This document shows, in pieces, positions 48,895 to 56,910 of a stretch of 64,000 nt of DNA (position 1 is the stretch's first letter; each line of letters opens with the position of its first letter). The notes below the pieces were generated by a model. That model was not told the origin of the DNA. It did no database searches and worked only from the letters and a program-made list of their open reading frames with translations. Both the position numbers and the translations under genes were made by a program. The stretch comes from Acinetobacter nosocomialis (GTDB lineage Bacteria > Pseudomonadota > Gammaproteobacteria > Pseudomonadales > Moraxellaceae): the NCBI GenBank assembly GCA_025736915.1, contig CP107049.1:1984001-2048000 (forward strand). The letters are read 5' to 3'.

Positions 48895-49920
48895 ATGAAC
48901 GCAACACTTAACTATCAACCGCATTTGGTTCGAGAAGATTTCGTTGATTTTATTTTGCAAAAAATTAACGTGTCTTGGGCTTGGAAAAGGGTACTTGCAG
49001 AAGTTACCGCTGTTCAGCCGCTTCATACCGATATGGTGCTCATCAAGCTTAAACCGAATCGTAATTTTAATTTCGATCAGGCTCGTGCAGGTCAAAGTAT
49101 TTTACTGACTTTACTTATCGAGGGTGTTTACCAACAGCGTAGTTACTCGATTATTGAAGTAACCACACAAGGTGAAATTGCTTTAGGTATTAAAGTACAA
49201 GGCTTGGTGTCTCGTGCAGCTCAACTATTACATGTAGGCGAGTGTGTCGAGATTTCACAGCCACAAGGTGATTTCACTTTGCATCAAGGCCAGCAGCCTG
49301 CGATTTTGATTGCTTCAGGAAGTGGCATTACTGCAATTTATTCACTCTTGCAGCAAGCTTTGAAACAGCAGCTTGAACAAATTCATGTCATTTATTTTAA
49401 TCGTGCAGAAATTTTTCATGCTGAATTAAAAGCTTTGGCAGAAAAGCACCCACAGCTTCAATATCATTTTTTTAATACTACTGAGCAAAAGCAGCATTTA
49501 ACGGAAAGCTTACTGCAAAAGCTGGTTCCTGACTTTGAGCAAACAGCAACGTATGTTTGTGGTCATCACGGCATGATGCAACAGGCAAATGAAATTTATG
49601 CTCAAAAAGGTGCTCAGTCTCAGCTTCATCAAGAGTATTTCCAACCACTTCAAGTGACTGGTACACATGCAGCACAGCCTGTTATTTTCCGCCGTGCCCA
49701 ACACGAGTTTTTAGCTGAAACAAATTTACTGAGCAGTGCAGAGCAAGCAGGACTACGTCCGCAACATGGTTGCCGTATGGGTGTCTGCAATAAATGCAGT
49801 TGTACCAAAGTAAGCGGAGTGACTCAAAATCTGTTAACAGGTGAAATTGAAGATCAACCGAACCGTCCAATTAAACTATGCGTGAGCCAGGCATTAAGCC
49901 CAGTCACGATTGATCTATAA
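48895..49920 (+). CDS. desC: Ferredoxin-reductase-like electron transfer protein for desaturase (DesC-like)
   Basis: A 341-residue soluble fusion of an FNR-type NAD(P)H flavin reductase and a C-terminal 2Fe-2S ferredoxin domain. The FAD-binding motif QQRSYSI is at about 80 and the NAD region LIASGSGITAIYSLLQ about 140. The Cys cluster GCRMGVCNKCSCTK with a fourth Cys near IKLCVSQ closes the iron-sulfur site. It would pass electrons to the desaturase encoded 24 bases downstream, as DesC does for DesB in Pseudomonas. It has a sigma-70 promoter with DesT-like operators. Confidence 0.9.
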   Translation: MNATLNYQPHLVREDFVDFILQKINVSWAWKRVLAEVTAVQPLHTDMVLIKLKPNRNFNFDQARAGQSILLTLLIEGVYQQRSYSIIEVTTQGEIALGIKVQGLVSRAAQLLHVGECVEISQPQGDFTLHQGQQPAILIASGSGITAIYSLLQQALKQQLEQIHVIYFNRAEIFHAELKALAEKHPQLQYHFFNTTEQKQHLTESLLQKLVPDFEQTATYVCGHHGMMQQANEIYAQKGAQSQLHQEYFQPLQVTGTHAAQPVIFRRAQHEFLAETNLLSSAEQAGLRPQHGCRMGVCNKCSCTKVSGVTQNLLTGEIEDQPNRPIKLCVSQALSPVTIDL

Positions 49921-49944
49921 AAAGAATTAAAGAGGATTAACCCT

Positions 49945-51093
49945 ATGAATATGGCATTAGAATTTTCTACCGTTTCTAAATCTGCTCATTTAACACCTGA
50001 ACAGACTGAAGAGTTTGGTCGCCGTGTTGAACAAATTCGTCAAGAAGTGATGCAAAGTCTTGGTGAACAAGACGCAAAATATATCTACAAAGTACGTAAT
50101 TTTGTTCGTTATACCGAAATCGCATCGCGTGGCATGTTGATGTTTGGTGGGTGGATTCCACCTGTTTGGTTATTGGGAACAGGCTTACTTGGTATTTCTA
50201 AAATTGTAGAAAATATGGAACTTGGTCATAACGTTATGCACGGTCAGTTTGACTGGTTAAATGAACCAAGTCTGAACGGTAATACTTACGATTGGGATAC
50301 TATTGCCTCGGGTGATGACTGGCGTGAAACACATAACTATGTGCACCACACCTATACCAATATTGTCGGTAAAGACCATGATGTTGGTTATGGCATTTTG
50401 CGAGTAAGTGATCAACAGAAGTGGGAACCTCGCCACCTGTTTAATATTCCACTCGGCCTACAGTTAATGTTTTTCTTTGAGTGGTATGTAGGTGTACAAA
50501 ACTTACATCTTGAAGATGCATTAGTTTATAAAACCAAGAGCTGGAAACAAGTTTGGAAAGATTCGGCTAAAGTCCGTAAAAAAGCCACACGCCAAGTTTT
50601 AAAAGATTATGTATTTTTCCCTGTGATCTCTGGCCCTATGTTTTTACCGGTTTTTGCAGGAAATGTAGTTGCGAATATTATTCGTAACTTGTGGTCATCT
50701 GCGGTGATTTTTAATGGTCACTTTACTGAAGATGCAGAAACGTTTGAGCCGGATAATACCGACACTGAAACTAAGGCAGAGTGGTATTTACGTCAGATTC
50801 GTGGTTCAAGTAATTTTAGTGGTACAGAATGGCTGCATTTTATGAGTGGTAACTTAAGTCATCAAATTGAACACCATTTATTTCCAGATATGCCTGCCAA
50901 CCGCTATAAAGAAGTAGCCCCGAAAATTAAGGCACTTTGCGCTGAATATGGTATTAACTACAACGAGGCGAACTTTATGCGCCAGTTCTGGAGTGTATGG
51001 GTACGTTTAGCAAAATGTTCACTGCCAAACCATACCACAGGAAAAGTAATGCAGACATTGGAAAAGTTAAAAGCAAAATTTAAATTTGCGTAA
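49945..51093 (+). CDS. desB: Acyl-CoA delta-9 fatty acid desaturase (DesB-like)
   Basis: A 382-residue membrane desaturase with the three histidine boxes of di-iron desaturases: GHNVMHGQ (about 91), HNYVHHTYTN (about 133) and HQIEHHLFP (about 310). Two pairs of membrane helices flank the middle box. It introduces a double bond into saturated acyl chains under DesT control, using electrons from the upstream reductase. GAGGA lies before the start. The last 22 codons plus stop and terminator are duplicated exactly downstream in a 171-bp tandem repeat; the primary gene is intact. Confidence 0.93.
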   Translation: MNMALEFSTVSKSAHLTPEQTEEFGRRVEQIRQEVMQSLGEQDAKYIYKVRNFVRYTEIASRGMLMFGGWIPPVWLLGTGLLGISKIVENMELGHNVMHGQFDWLNEPSLNGNTYDWDTIASGDDWRETHNYVHHTYTNIVGKDHDVGYGILRVSDQQKWEPRHLFNIPLGLQLMFFFEWYVGVQNLHLEDALVYKTKSWKQVWKDSAKVRKKATRQVLKDYVFFPVISGPMFLPVFAGNVVANIIRNLWSSAVIFNGHFTEDAETFEPDNTDTETKAEWYLRQIRGSSNFSGTEWLHFMSGNLSHQIEHHLFPDMPANRYKEVAPKIKALCAEYGINYNEANFMRQFWSVWVRLAKCSLPNHTTGKVMQTLEKLKAKFKFA

Positions 51094-51106
51094 TCTTAGT
51101 TAATCC

Positions 51107-51135
51107 AAAATAGCTCCTTTTTAGGGGCTATTTTT
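51107..51135 (+). terminator. Terminator of desCB, first copy
   Basis: AAAATAGCTCC pairs with GGGGCTATTTT and is followed by a T-rich run. An identical copy lies 171 bp downstream. Confidence 0.8.
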
Positions 51136-51277
51136 ATTTTTGAGTTATGAAACTTGCAGACTTACATTTGAAAGTAGGGAATAAACTCAACCTGTCAAAA
51201 CCATACCACAGGAAAAGTAATGCAGACATTGGAAAAGTTAAAAGCAAAATTTAAATTTGCGTAATCTTAGTTAATCC

Positions 51278-51306
51278 AAAATAGCTCCTTTTTAGGGGCT
51301 ATTTTT
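51278..51306 (+). terminator. Terminator of desCB, duplicated copy
   Basis: Second copy of the preceding hairpin, created by the tandem duplication. It now lies about 120 bp before the rph start and gives a double stop between desB and rph. Confidence 0.75.
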
Positions 51307-51423
51307 ATTTTTGAGTTATGAAACTTGCAGACTTACATTTGAAAGTAGGGAATAAACTCAACCTGTCAAAATCCTTTGCTATACTATGCCCAAGTTTGTA
51401 TTTAAGAGAAGTTAGGAAGGATT

Positions 51424-52140
51424 ATGCGTATTGACCAACGTGCATTAGACCAATTACGTGAAGTGAAAATTACACGAAACTACACCCGTTATGCTGAAGG
51501 TTCTGTGCTGGTCGAATTTGGTCACACCAAAGTCCTTTGTACTGCAAGCATTGATAACTCAGTGCCACGCTTTTTAAAAGGCCAAGGCCAAGGCTGGGTA
51601 ACAGCAGAATATGGCATGTTACCGCGTTCAACACATTCTCGTTGTGACCGTGAAGCTGCTCGTGGCAAACAAACAGGTCGTACTCAAGAGATCCAACGTC
51701 TGATTGGCCGTAGTTTACGTGCTATGGTTGATTTGAAAAAGCTTGGTGAAAATACCATCACAATCGACTGCGATGTCATTCAGGCTGATGGCGGTACACG
51801 TACTGCTTCAATCACTGGTGCTGCAGTAGCCTTAGTTGATGCTATGAATGTTTTACTTGCACAGAAAAAAATTAAGCATGATCCGCTTAAAGGATTAGTG
51901 GCTGCAATTTCTGTAGGTATGTATCAAGACGAAGTACTTCTTGATCTTTGCTATGAAGAAGATTCGAACTGTCAAACTGACTTAAACGTAGTAATGACAC
52001 AAGCGGGCGAGTTTATTGAAATTCAAGGTACAGCCGAAGATAAACCGTTTACTCGTGCACAAAGCAATGCCATGTTAGAAATGGCTGAAAAAGGGATTGC
52101 CGAGCTTATCAAAAAGCAGCAAGAAGCTTTAGGCTGGTAA
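51424..52140 (+). CDS. rph: Ribonuclease PH
   Basis: A phosphorolytic 3' exoribonuclease that trims tRNA precursors, 238 residues. It opens [20 protein letters not shown] and has the core [38 protein letters not shown] containing the phosphate-binding Arg and Thr residues. [19 protein letters not shown] follows. Length is standard and the frame is complete, unlike the frameshifted rph of E. coli K-12. AGGAAGG lies upstream. Confidence 0.97.
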   Translation: MRIDQRALDQLREVKITRNYTRYAEGSVLVEFGHTKVLCTASIDNSVPRFLKGQGQGWVTAEYGMLPRSTHSRCDREAARGKQTGRTQEIQRLIGRSLRAMVDLKKLGENTITIDCDVIQADGGTRTASITGAAVALVDAMNVLLAQKKIKHDPLKGLVAAISVGMYQDEVLLDLCYEEDSNCQTDLNVVMTQAGEFIEIQGTAEDKPFTRAQSNAMLEMAEKGIAELIKKQQEALGW

Positions 52141-52153
52141 TTTCAAGTTATCT

Positions 52154-52182
52154 AAAAAACGCATCTTCGGATGCGTTTTTTT
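52154..52182 (+). terminator. Terminator of rph
   Basis: An ACGCATC stem closed by a TTCG loop with A6 before and T7 after. Confidence 0.9.
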
Positions 52183-52273
52183 ATGCCTTCATCAAATCGA
52201 CATAAAAATATCACTTGCCTGTCACCTTTTCGCTTTATTAGTAGTTCGCATTTAAACCGTTTGGAAAAAACTA

Positions 52274-52408
52274 ATGCGAAAACTTTCACTTTTATTTATT
52301 ACATCTTTAGCGCTTATGCTCAGTGCTTGTAACGATGACAACAACTCAGATAATTCATCGTCAACAACACCGCCAACCAGCAATTGCAAAATGCACTGTG
52401 CACCATAA
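52274..52408 (+). CDS. Very small lipoprotein upstream of phospholipase C
   Basis: A 44-residue open frame starting MRKLSLLFITSLALMLSACN. Residues 1-18 form a signal sequence ending in the lipobox LSAC, with the lipidated Cys at 19. The remaining 25 residues are Asn, Asp, Ser and Thr rich (NDDNNSDNSSSTTPPTSN) and end CKMHCAP, with two more Cys. Translation is supported by the perfect lipobox layout. It lies 20 bp upstream of the phospholipase C start on the same strand and is probably co-transcribed. It resembles small lysis- or inhibitor-like lipoproteins only in size; no function is known. Confidence 0.7.
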   Translation: MRKLSLLFITSLALMLSACNDDNNSDNSSSTTPPTSNCKMHCAP

Positions 52409-52428
52409 TAAAAATTAAGGATGAAAAA

Positions 52429-54597
52429 ATGAATCGTCGCGAATTTCTTTTAAATTCTACAAAAACTATGTTTGGGACCGCTGCTCTGGCGAGTTTCCCG
52501 CTGAGTATTCAAAAAGCGCTGGCAATTGATGCCAAAGTTGAAAGTGGAACTATTCAAGATGTTAAACACATCGTGATTTTGACTCAGGAAAACCGTTCAT
52601 TTGATAATTATTTTGGAACGTTAAAAGGTGTACGTGGTTTCGGTGACCGCTTTACCATTCCAATGACAGAAAGTCGTAAGGTTTGGGAGCAATACGATGC
52701 TAAGAAAAATAAAGTATTGCCGTACCATCTCGACAGTCGTTTAGGGAACGCTCAGCGAGTTTCAGGCACTCCTCACTCATGGTCTGATGGCCAAGCAGCT
52801 TGGGACAATGGTCGTATGAGTGATTGGGTAGCCTACAAAAAACCGCAGTCGATGGGCTACTACAAAAAACAAGAAGTCGAATATCAATTTGCCTTAGCCA
52901 ACGCCTTTACCATTTGTGATGCCTACCACTGTGCCATGCATGCAGGAACTAACCCAAACCGCAAGTTTATCTGGACTGGAACCAATGGCCCGACAGGCGC
53001 TGGTGTCGCGAGTGTGGTCAATGAATTTGATGGAATTGGGCCATCAACAGAAGGTTATGAATGGACGACGTATCCCGAGCGTTTACAGCAGGCTGGCGTG
53101 ACATGGAAAGTTTATCAAAACATGCCAGATAACTTTACCGATAACCCTTTAGCTGGTTTCAAGCAATATCGCCGTGCAAATGAGCAATCTGGTCAACCTG
53201 TCAGTAATGACACCCCAACATGCCCAGCATACGATGAAAAGATTGACGCGACTCAACCACTTTACAAAGGTATTGCCAATACCATGCCAGATGGTGGTTT
53301 TCTAGGAACTTTTAAAGCTGATATTGCGCAAGGTAAATTACCGCAAGTGAGTTGGTTAGTTGCTCCAGCGACCTACAGTGAGCATCCGGGACCATCGAGT
53401 CCTGTACAGGGCGCTTGGTATATTCAGGAAGTATTAAATGCTTTAACTGAAAACCCTCAAGTATGGAGTCAAACGGTTTTATTGGTGAACTTTGATGAAA
53501 ATGACGGTTTCTTTGACCATGTTCCTTCACCAAGTGCACCGTCTAAAGATTTAAACGGTGTCGTATATGGAAAAACTACGTTAAGTGATCAGCAAGTATC
53601 TTATGAGTACTTTAACCATCCAGCAGTAGCGACTTCAAAATCTCAACCTAAGCCAGATGGTCGAGTGTATGGGCCAGGTGTACGCGTTCCGATGTATGTG
53701 ATTTCGCCGTGGAGCCGTGGAGGATGGGTAAATTCTCAAGTCTTTGACCATACTTCTATTTTACAGTTCTTGGAAAAACGTTTTGGTGTGCAAGAACCTA
53801 ACATTAGCCCATACCGCCGTGCTGTATGTGGTGATTTAACAACGGCATTTAATTTTAAAACACCGAACCTTTTACCTGTTGCTGAACTAGATGGGAAGAA
53901 AACCAAAGCTGAAGCCGATGCGATTCGTGTTGCTCAAGCTTTATTGCCACAAGTTCCTGTTCCGAGTCAGCAGCAATTTCCTCAGCAGGAAATGGGGATT
54001 CGACCATCACGTGCTTTGCCATATATTTTGCACACTAGTGCCAAAGTCGATGCCACTCAAAAAACTGTAAAGCTAATGTTCTCCAATACGGGTAAACAGG
54101 CAGCCGTTTTTCATGTCTATAACCGATTAGATCTAACGTCAATTCCACGCCGTTATATGGTTGAGGCGGGTAAACAGCTTGATGACGCGTGGAATGCTAC
54201 AAATGGACAGTATGATTTGTGGGTACTTGGACCAAATGGTTTCCACCGTGCGTTTAAAGGTAATTTGAGCCAAGCTAACCAAACTCAAGCATTACCGGAA
54301 ATTAGAGTATGTGTGGAAGAGTGTGATGCGAATTTATATTTAAAAGTGCGTCATGATGGCAGTAAGTCAGTTAAGCTCACAGTCAAAGCAAATGCTTATC
54401 TACCAAATAAAACATGGAATATAGAAACCAACAGTTCCGAAAAAGAATTGGTTTGGGATATGTCTGAATTTGGTGGTTGGTATGACTTTACGGTGACATT
54501 AGCGGACGATGCGACGTTTAATCGTCGTTTTGCAGGACGTATAGAAACTCAAGAAGATTCAATTTCTGATCCATATATGGGTTATTTAGAGTCTTGA
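52429..54597 (+). CDS. plc: Phosphocholine-specific phospholipase C
   Basis: An exported phospholipase of 722 residues that hydrolyses phosphatidylcholine or sphingomyelin, a candidate virulence and phosphate-scavenging enzyme in Acinetobacter. The start MNRREFLLNS has a twin-arginine motif followed by a hydrophobic stretch to KALA, so it folds before export; AAGGA precedes it and the longer frame is rejected. The alkaline-phosphatase-superfamily core includes IVILTQENRSFDNYFGTLKG, HAGTNPNRKFIWTG and LVNFDENDGFFDHVPSPSAP. The C-terminal part (about 520-722) has two repeated beta domains (DUF756), as in Pseudomonas PlcH/PlcN. Confidence 0.93.
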   Translation: MNRREFLLNSTKTMFGTAALASFPLSIQKALAIDAKVESGTIQDVKHIVILTQENRSFDNYFGTLKGVRGFGDRFTIPMTESRKVWEQYDAKKNKVLPYHLDSRLGNAQRVSGTPHSWSDGQAAWDNGRMSDWVAYKKPQSMGYYKKQEVEYQFALANAFTICDAYHCAMHAGTNPNRKFIWTGTNGPTGAGVASVVNEFDGIGPSTEGYEWTTYPERLQQAGVTWKVYQNMPDNFTDNPLAGFKQYRRANEQSGQPVSNDTPTCPAYDEKIDATQPLYKGIANTMPDGGFLGTFKADIAQGKLPQVSWLVAPATYSEHPGPSSPVQGAWYIQEVLNALTENPQVWSQTVLLVNFDENDGFFDHVPSPSAPSKDLNGVVYGKTTLSDQQVSYEYFNHPAVATSKSQPKPDGRVYGPGVRVPMYVISPWSRGGWVNSQVFDHTSILQFLEKRFGVQEPNISPYRRAVCGDLTTAFNFKTPNLLPVAELDGKKTKAEADAIRVAQALLPQVPVPSQQQFPQQEMGIRPSRALPYILHTSAKVDATQKTVKLMFSNTGKQAAVFHVYNRLDLTSIPRRYMVEAGKQLDDAWNATNGQYDLWVLGPNGFHRAFKGNLSQANQTQALPEIRVCVEECDANLYLKVRHDGSKSVKLTVKANAYLPNKTWNIETNSSEKELVWDMSEFGGWYDFTVTLADDATFNRRFAGRIETQEDSISDPYMGYLES

Positions 54598-55076
54598 ATT
54601 GCTGTAATGGATGAATGATTAAGCTGACGTTTTGAGTTAATAATTTATTTTAAATTAGCTAGCACGACGGAATCTTATCGTTTATTCATCCAGTGGAAGT
54701 AGCTAATTCGTTACTTTGGTTTCGCCCAAAGTAACATACGTAATAAAGATTAATTAATCTTTATTACGTACCGAAAGACAACAGTTGGCTTAATAACATT
54801 CTTGCGCTTCGACAAAGCTATAATCGCTTTGTCTTGCTCAGGTTGTAGATGACATCTCGCACAATCTAATGTTGGGAAATATAACTAAAGGATGGCACCT
54901 GTGACTGCCATAAATATTAGGTTTGACCATTCTATAAAATTTTTAAAGGTCATATTCTGCTTTATAGATGAATAATAAAAATAAAGACTTACCTTTTGTA
55001 ACAGAATCTCCTAAGCCTGGTCATATTTATCTTTTACCTTGAAACCCTGAATTTTTTAAAGTGATGGGGAAAATTT
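54598..55076. other. Gene-free gap after plc with palindromes
   Basis: About 480 bp without a credible ORF. The left half holds three consecutive inverted repeats (listed separately). The right half, up to the small membrane protein gene, shows no motif I recognise apart from its ribosome site. Confidence 0.6.
54710..54833. repeat. Cluster of three palindromes
   Basis: First: a 10-bp stem GTTACTTTGG with loop TTTCGC and its complement (54710-54735). Second: a perfect 34-bp palindrome centred between 54753 and 54754, with half TACGTAATAAAGATTAA (54737-54770). Third: GACAAAGC/GCTTTGTC with a seven-base loop (54811-54833). The cluster resembles extragenic repeat elements or remnants of a mobile insertion; no terminal direct repeats were found. 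Confidence 0.75.
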
Positions 55077-55244
55077 ATGCTACAAGGTTTTATTGTATTA
55101 CTAGCAGTAGTTACTTTTGTTTTAATGGCTGCCGACCCACGAGATAACGGGGCACAAGCGACTCAGTCAGCATGGCAAAAAACACAAGCGGCAGACATGA
55201 CCAAGTCGCAAAAAAATACCAATAATGATGTGGATTTTATTTAA
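55077..55244 (+). CDS. Small membrane protein, 55 residues
   Basis: An open frame with GGGGA seven bases before its ATG. The N-terminal 18 residues (MLQGFIVLLAVVTFVLMAAD) form one hydrophobic helix; the rest is polar, Gln/Asn/Thr/Lys rich, ending NNDVDFI. It could be an uncleaved single-pass membrane protein or a signal-peptide protein. The stop codon overlaps that of the convergent nadC gene within the shared TTAA. No family is recognised. Confidence 0.6.
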   Translation: MLQGFIVLLAVVTFVLMAADPRDNGAQATQSAWQKTQAADMTKSQKNTNNDVDFI

Positions 55245-56086
55245 GCATTAAAACGCATTGATAAATCAACGGCTTTGACGTCTTTAGTCAATACGCCCAT
55301 AGAAATATAGTCGACACCAGTCGTCGCTACTTCGCGTAAGTTTTCAATGGTGATATTGCCAGAAGCTTCAAGTTTACAACGTCCAGCCACATGTTTTACG
55401 GCATCAATCATTTGTTGCTGACTAAAGTTGTCTAGCATGACAATGTCCGCACCAGCCTCAAGTGCTTGGTTGAGCTCATCCCAAGTTTCAACTTCGACTT
55501 CAACTGGTTTGCCTGGTGCAATTTGGTGTGCTTTTGCAATTGCTTGAGCAATACCACCAGCTGCCATAATATGGTTTTCTTTAATTAAGAACGCATCAAA
55601 TAAACCAAGACGATGGTTTTGACCGCCGCCAATAGCAACCGCATATTTTTGTGCAATACGTAAACCCGGTAAAGTTTTACGTGTATCGAGAAGTTTTGTA
55701 TTTAAACCTTCAAGATGCTGAACATATTCAGCAGTTTTTGTTGCAACAGCAGACAAAGTTTGAATAAAGTTTAAAGCAGGGCGCTCTACCGTCAGTAAGC
55801 TACGTGCAGAACCAGCAAGCTTTAAAAAGGCTTCATTTGCAGCAACACGGTCACCTTCTTGTTTTAACCAAGTTATCTGTACAGTATTGTCATAAGCTGA
55901 GATGAGTGCATTTACCCACGGCTGTCCAGCTAAAACCATATCTTCACGGCTAATGATGGTCGCGGTTGCCTGTTCATCTTCAGGCGTGAGCATAGCGGTA
56001 ATGTCACCGTCCCCAATATCTTCTTGTAATGCTTGTTGAATATTGATTTGAATTGACTGTTCAAGCAAAGACTGAGGTATGCTCAT
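55241..56086 (-). CDS. nadC: Nicotinate-nucleotide pyrophosphorylase (quinolinate phosphoribosyltransferase)
   Basis: NadC joins quinolinate and PRPP to nicotinate mononucleotide for NAD synthesis. The 281-residue protein has the N-terminal EDIGDGDITAML and the core LLDTRKTLPGLRIAQKYAV with the catalytic Lys/Arg pair. GGGQNHRLGLFDAFLIKENH binds PRPP and quinolinate; EVEVETWDELNQAL, VMLDNFS and LEASGNITIENL follow. Length and motif order are normal. It is monocistronic and convergent with a small ORF that shares its stop bases. Confidence 0.96.
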   Translation of the reverse strand: MSIPQSLLEQSIQINIQQALQEDIGDGDITAMLTPEDEQATATIISREDMVLAGQPWVNALISAYDNTVQITWLKQEGDRVAANEAFLKLAGSARSLLTVERPALNFIQTLSAVATKTAEYVQHLEGLNTKLLDTRKTLPGLRIAQKYAVAIGGGQNHRLGLFDAFLIKENHIMAAGGIAQAIAKAHQIAPGKPVEVEVETWDELNQALEAGADIVMLDNFSQQQMIDAVKHVAGRCKLEASGNITIENLREVATTGVDYISMGVLTKDVKAVDLSMRFNA

Positions 56087-56257
56087 ACGGTTTCCATTTT
56101 GTCGATGACACTAAAACTTGCGATATATTAGCACCGTCGACTTTAAAAATAAGCTGTTTTATTCGTTTAATCGCGATAAATAATCGTGCTGACTACTTTG
56201 AAAAGCACATAACTGTTTTAAACTAAAACAATTGGCAAGCAATTTATTGGCACTTCA

Positions 56258-56827
56258 ATGAAGAAAATCACACCGTATGAAGTTATAGATGGACAATTAA
56301 AAGGGGCGAGACAAGTCCCTTCTCCAAATTTTAACCAGCGTCCGACTGGTACCGAAATTCAAATGATTGTGGTTCATAATATTAGCTTGCCGCCATCTCA
56401 ATTCGGAGGTGGGTATATTGAGCAGTTTTTTCAAAACAAGTTAGATTGGTCAGTTCATCCTTATTTTCAGACCATTGAGGGGATGCAAGTCTCTACACAT
56501 CTGTTAATTTTACGAACAGGTGAAATCCTACAGTTTGTTAACTTTAATGATCGGGCATGGCATGCAGGGCGTTCGAGTTATTTAGCCAAAGTAGAATGCA
56601 ATGATTATTCAATTGGTATAGAGCTTGAAGGAAGTGATGACTTGCCTTTTGACGAAGTACAGTACAACGTACTAACCGATGTGGTTACCGCTATTCGCCA
56701 AGCTTATCCAGAAATTAAAAACCATATTGCAGGACATTCAGATATTGCACCGGGCCGAAAAACCGATCCGGGACCTTATTTTAAATGGCAGCACTTTAGA
56801 CAACTGTTAGCACAGAAAAAAACTTGA
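56258..56827 (+). CDS. ampD: 1,6-anhydro-N-acetylmuramyl-L-alanine amidase AmpD
   Basis: The cytoplasmic zinc amidase that removes the peptide from 1,6-anhydro-muropeptides, controlling the inducer level for beta-lactamase in many bacteria. The 189-residue protein has the zinc ligands in VVHNISLPPSQFGGG, AWHAGRSS and AGHSDIAPGRKTDPGP (His and Asp), and the catalytic region IGIELEGSDD. It has no signal peptide, which fits AmpD rather than a periplasmic amidase. The released tripeptide is the substrate of Mpl, encoded at the other end of the window. Confidence 0.95.
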   Translation: MKKITPYEVIDGQLKGARQVPSPNFNQRPTGTEIQMIVVHNISLPPSQFGGGYIEQFFQNKLDWSVHPYFQTIEGMQVSTHLLILRTGEILQFVNFNDRAWHAGRSSYLAKVECNDYSIGIELEGSDDLPFDEVQYNVLTDVVTAIRQAYPEIKNHIAGHSDIAPGRKTDPGPYFKWQHFRQLLAQKKT

Positions 56828-56910
56828 GTTCATTCATCATTTCACAACGAAAAGATTTTCTAGTTTCATTACAATAGCGACTTTCGAATATATAGCTGTA
56901 GGTGAGTACG

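Larger units (their letters stand above)
51027..51368 (+). repeat. Exact 171-bp tandem duplication at the 3' end of desB
   Basis: Bases 51027-51197 and 51198-51368 are identical by eye. Each unit carries the last 22 codons of desB with its stop, the terminator and about 90 bp of following sequence; both junctions lie in AAA tracts (microhomology). The second copy of the coding tail has no start and is not translated. The region 51094-51423 otherwise contains the rph leader. Confidence 0.95.

Noticed and set aside
51198..51263. Second desaturase gene fragment as a pseudogene
   Set aside because: It is only the last 22 codons copied by the 171-bp tandem duplication, not the remains of an independent gene.
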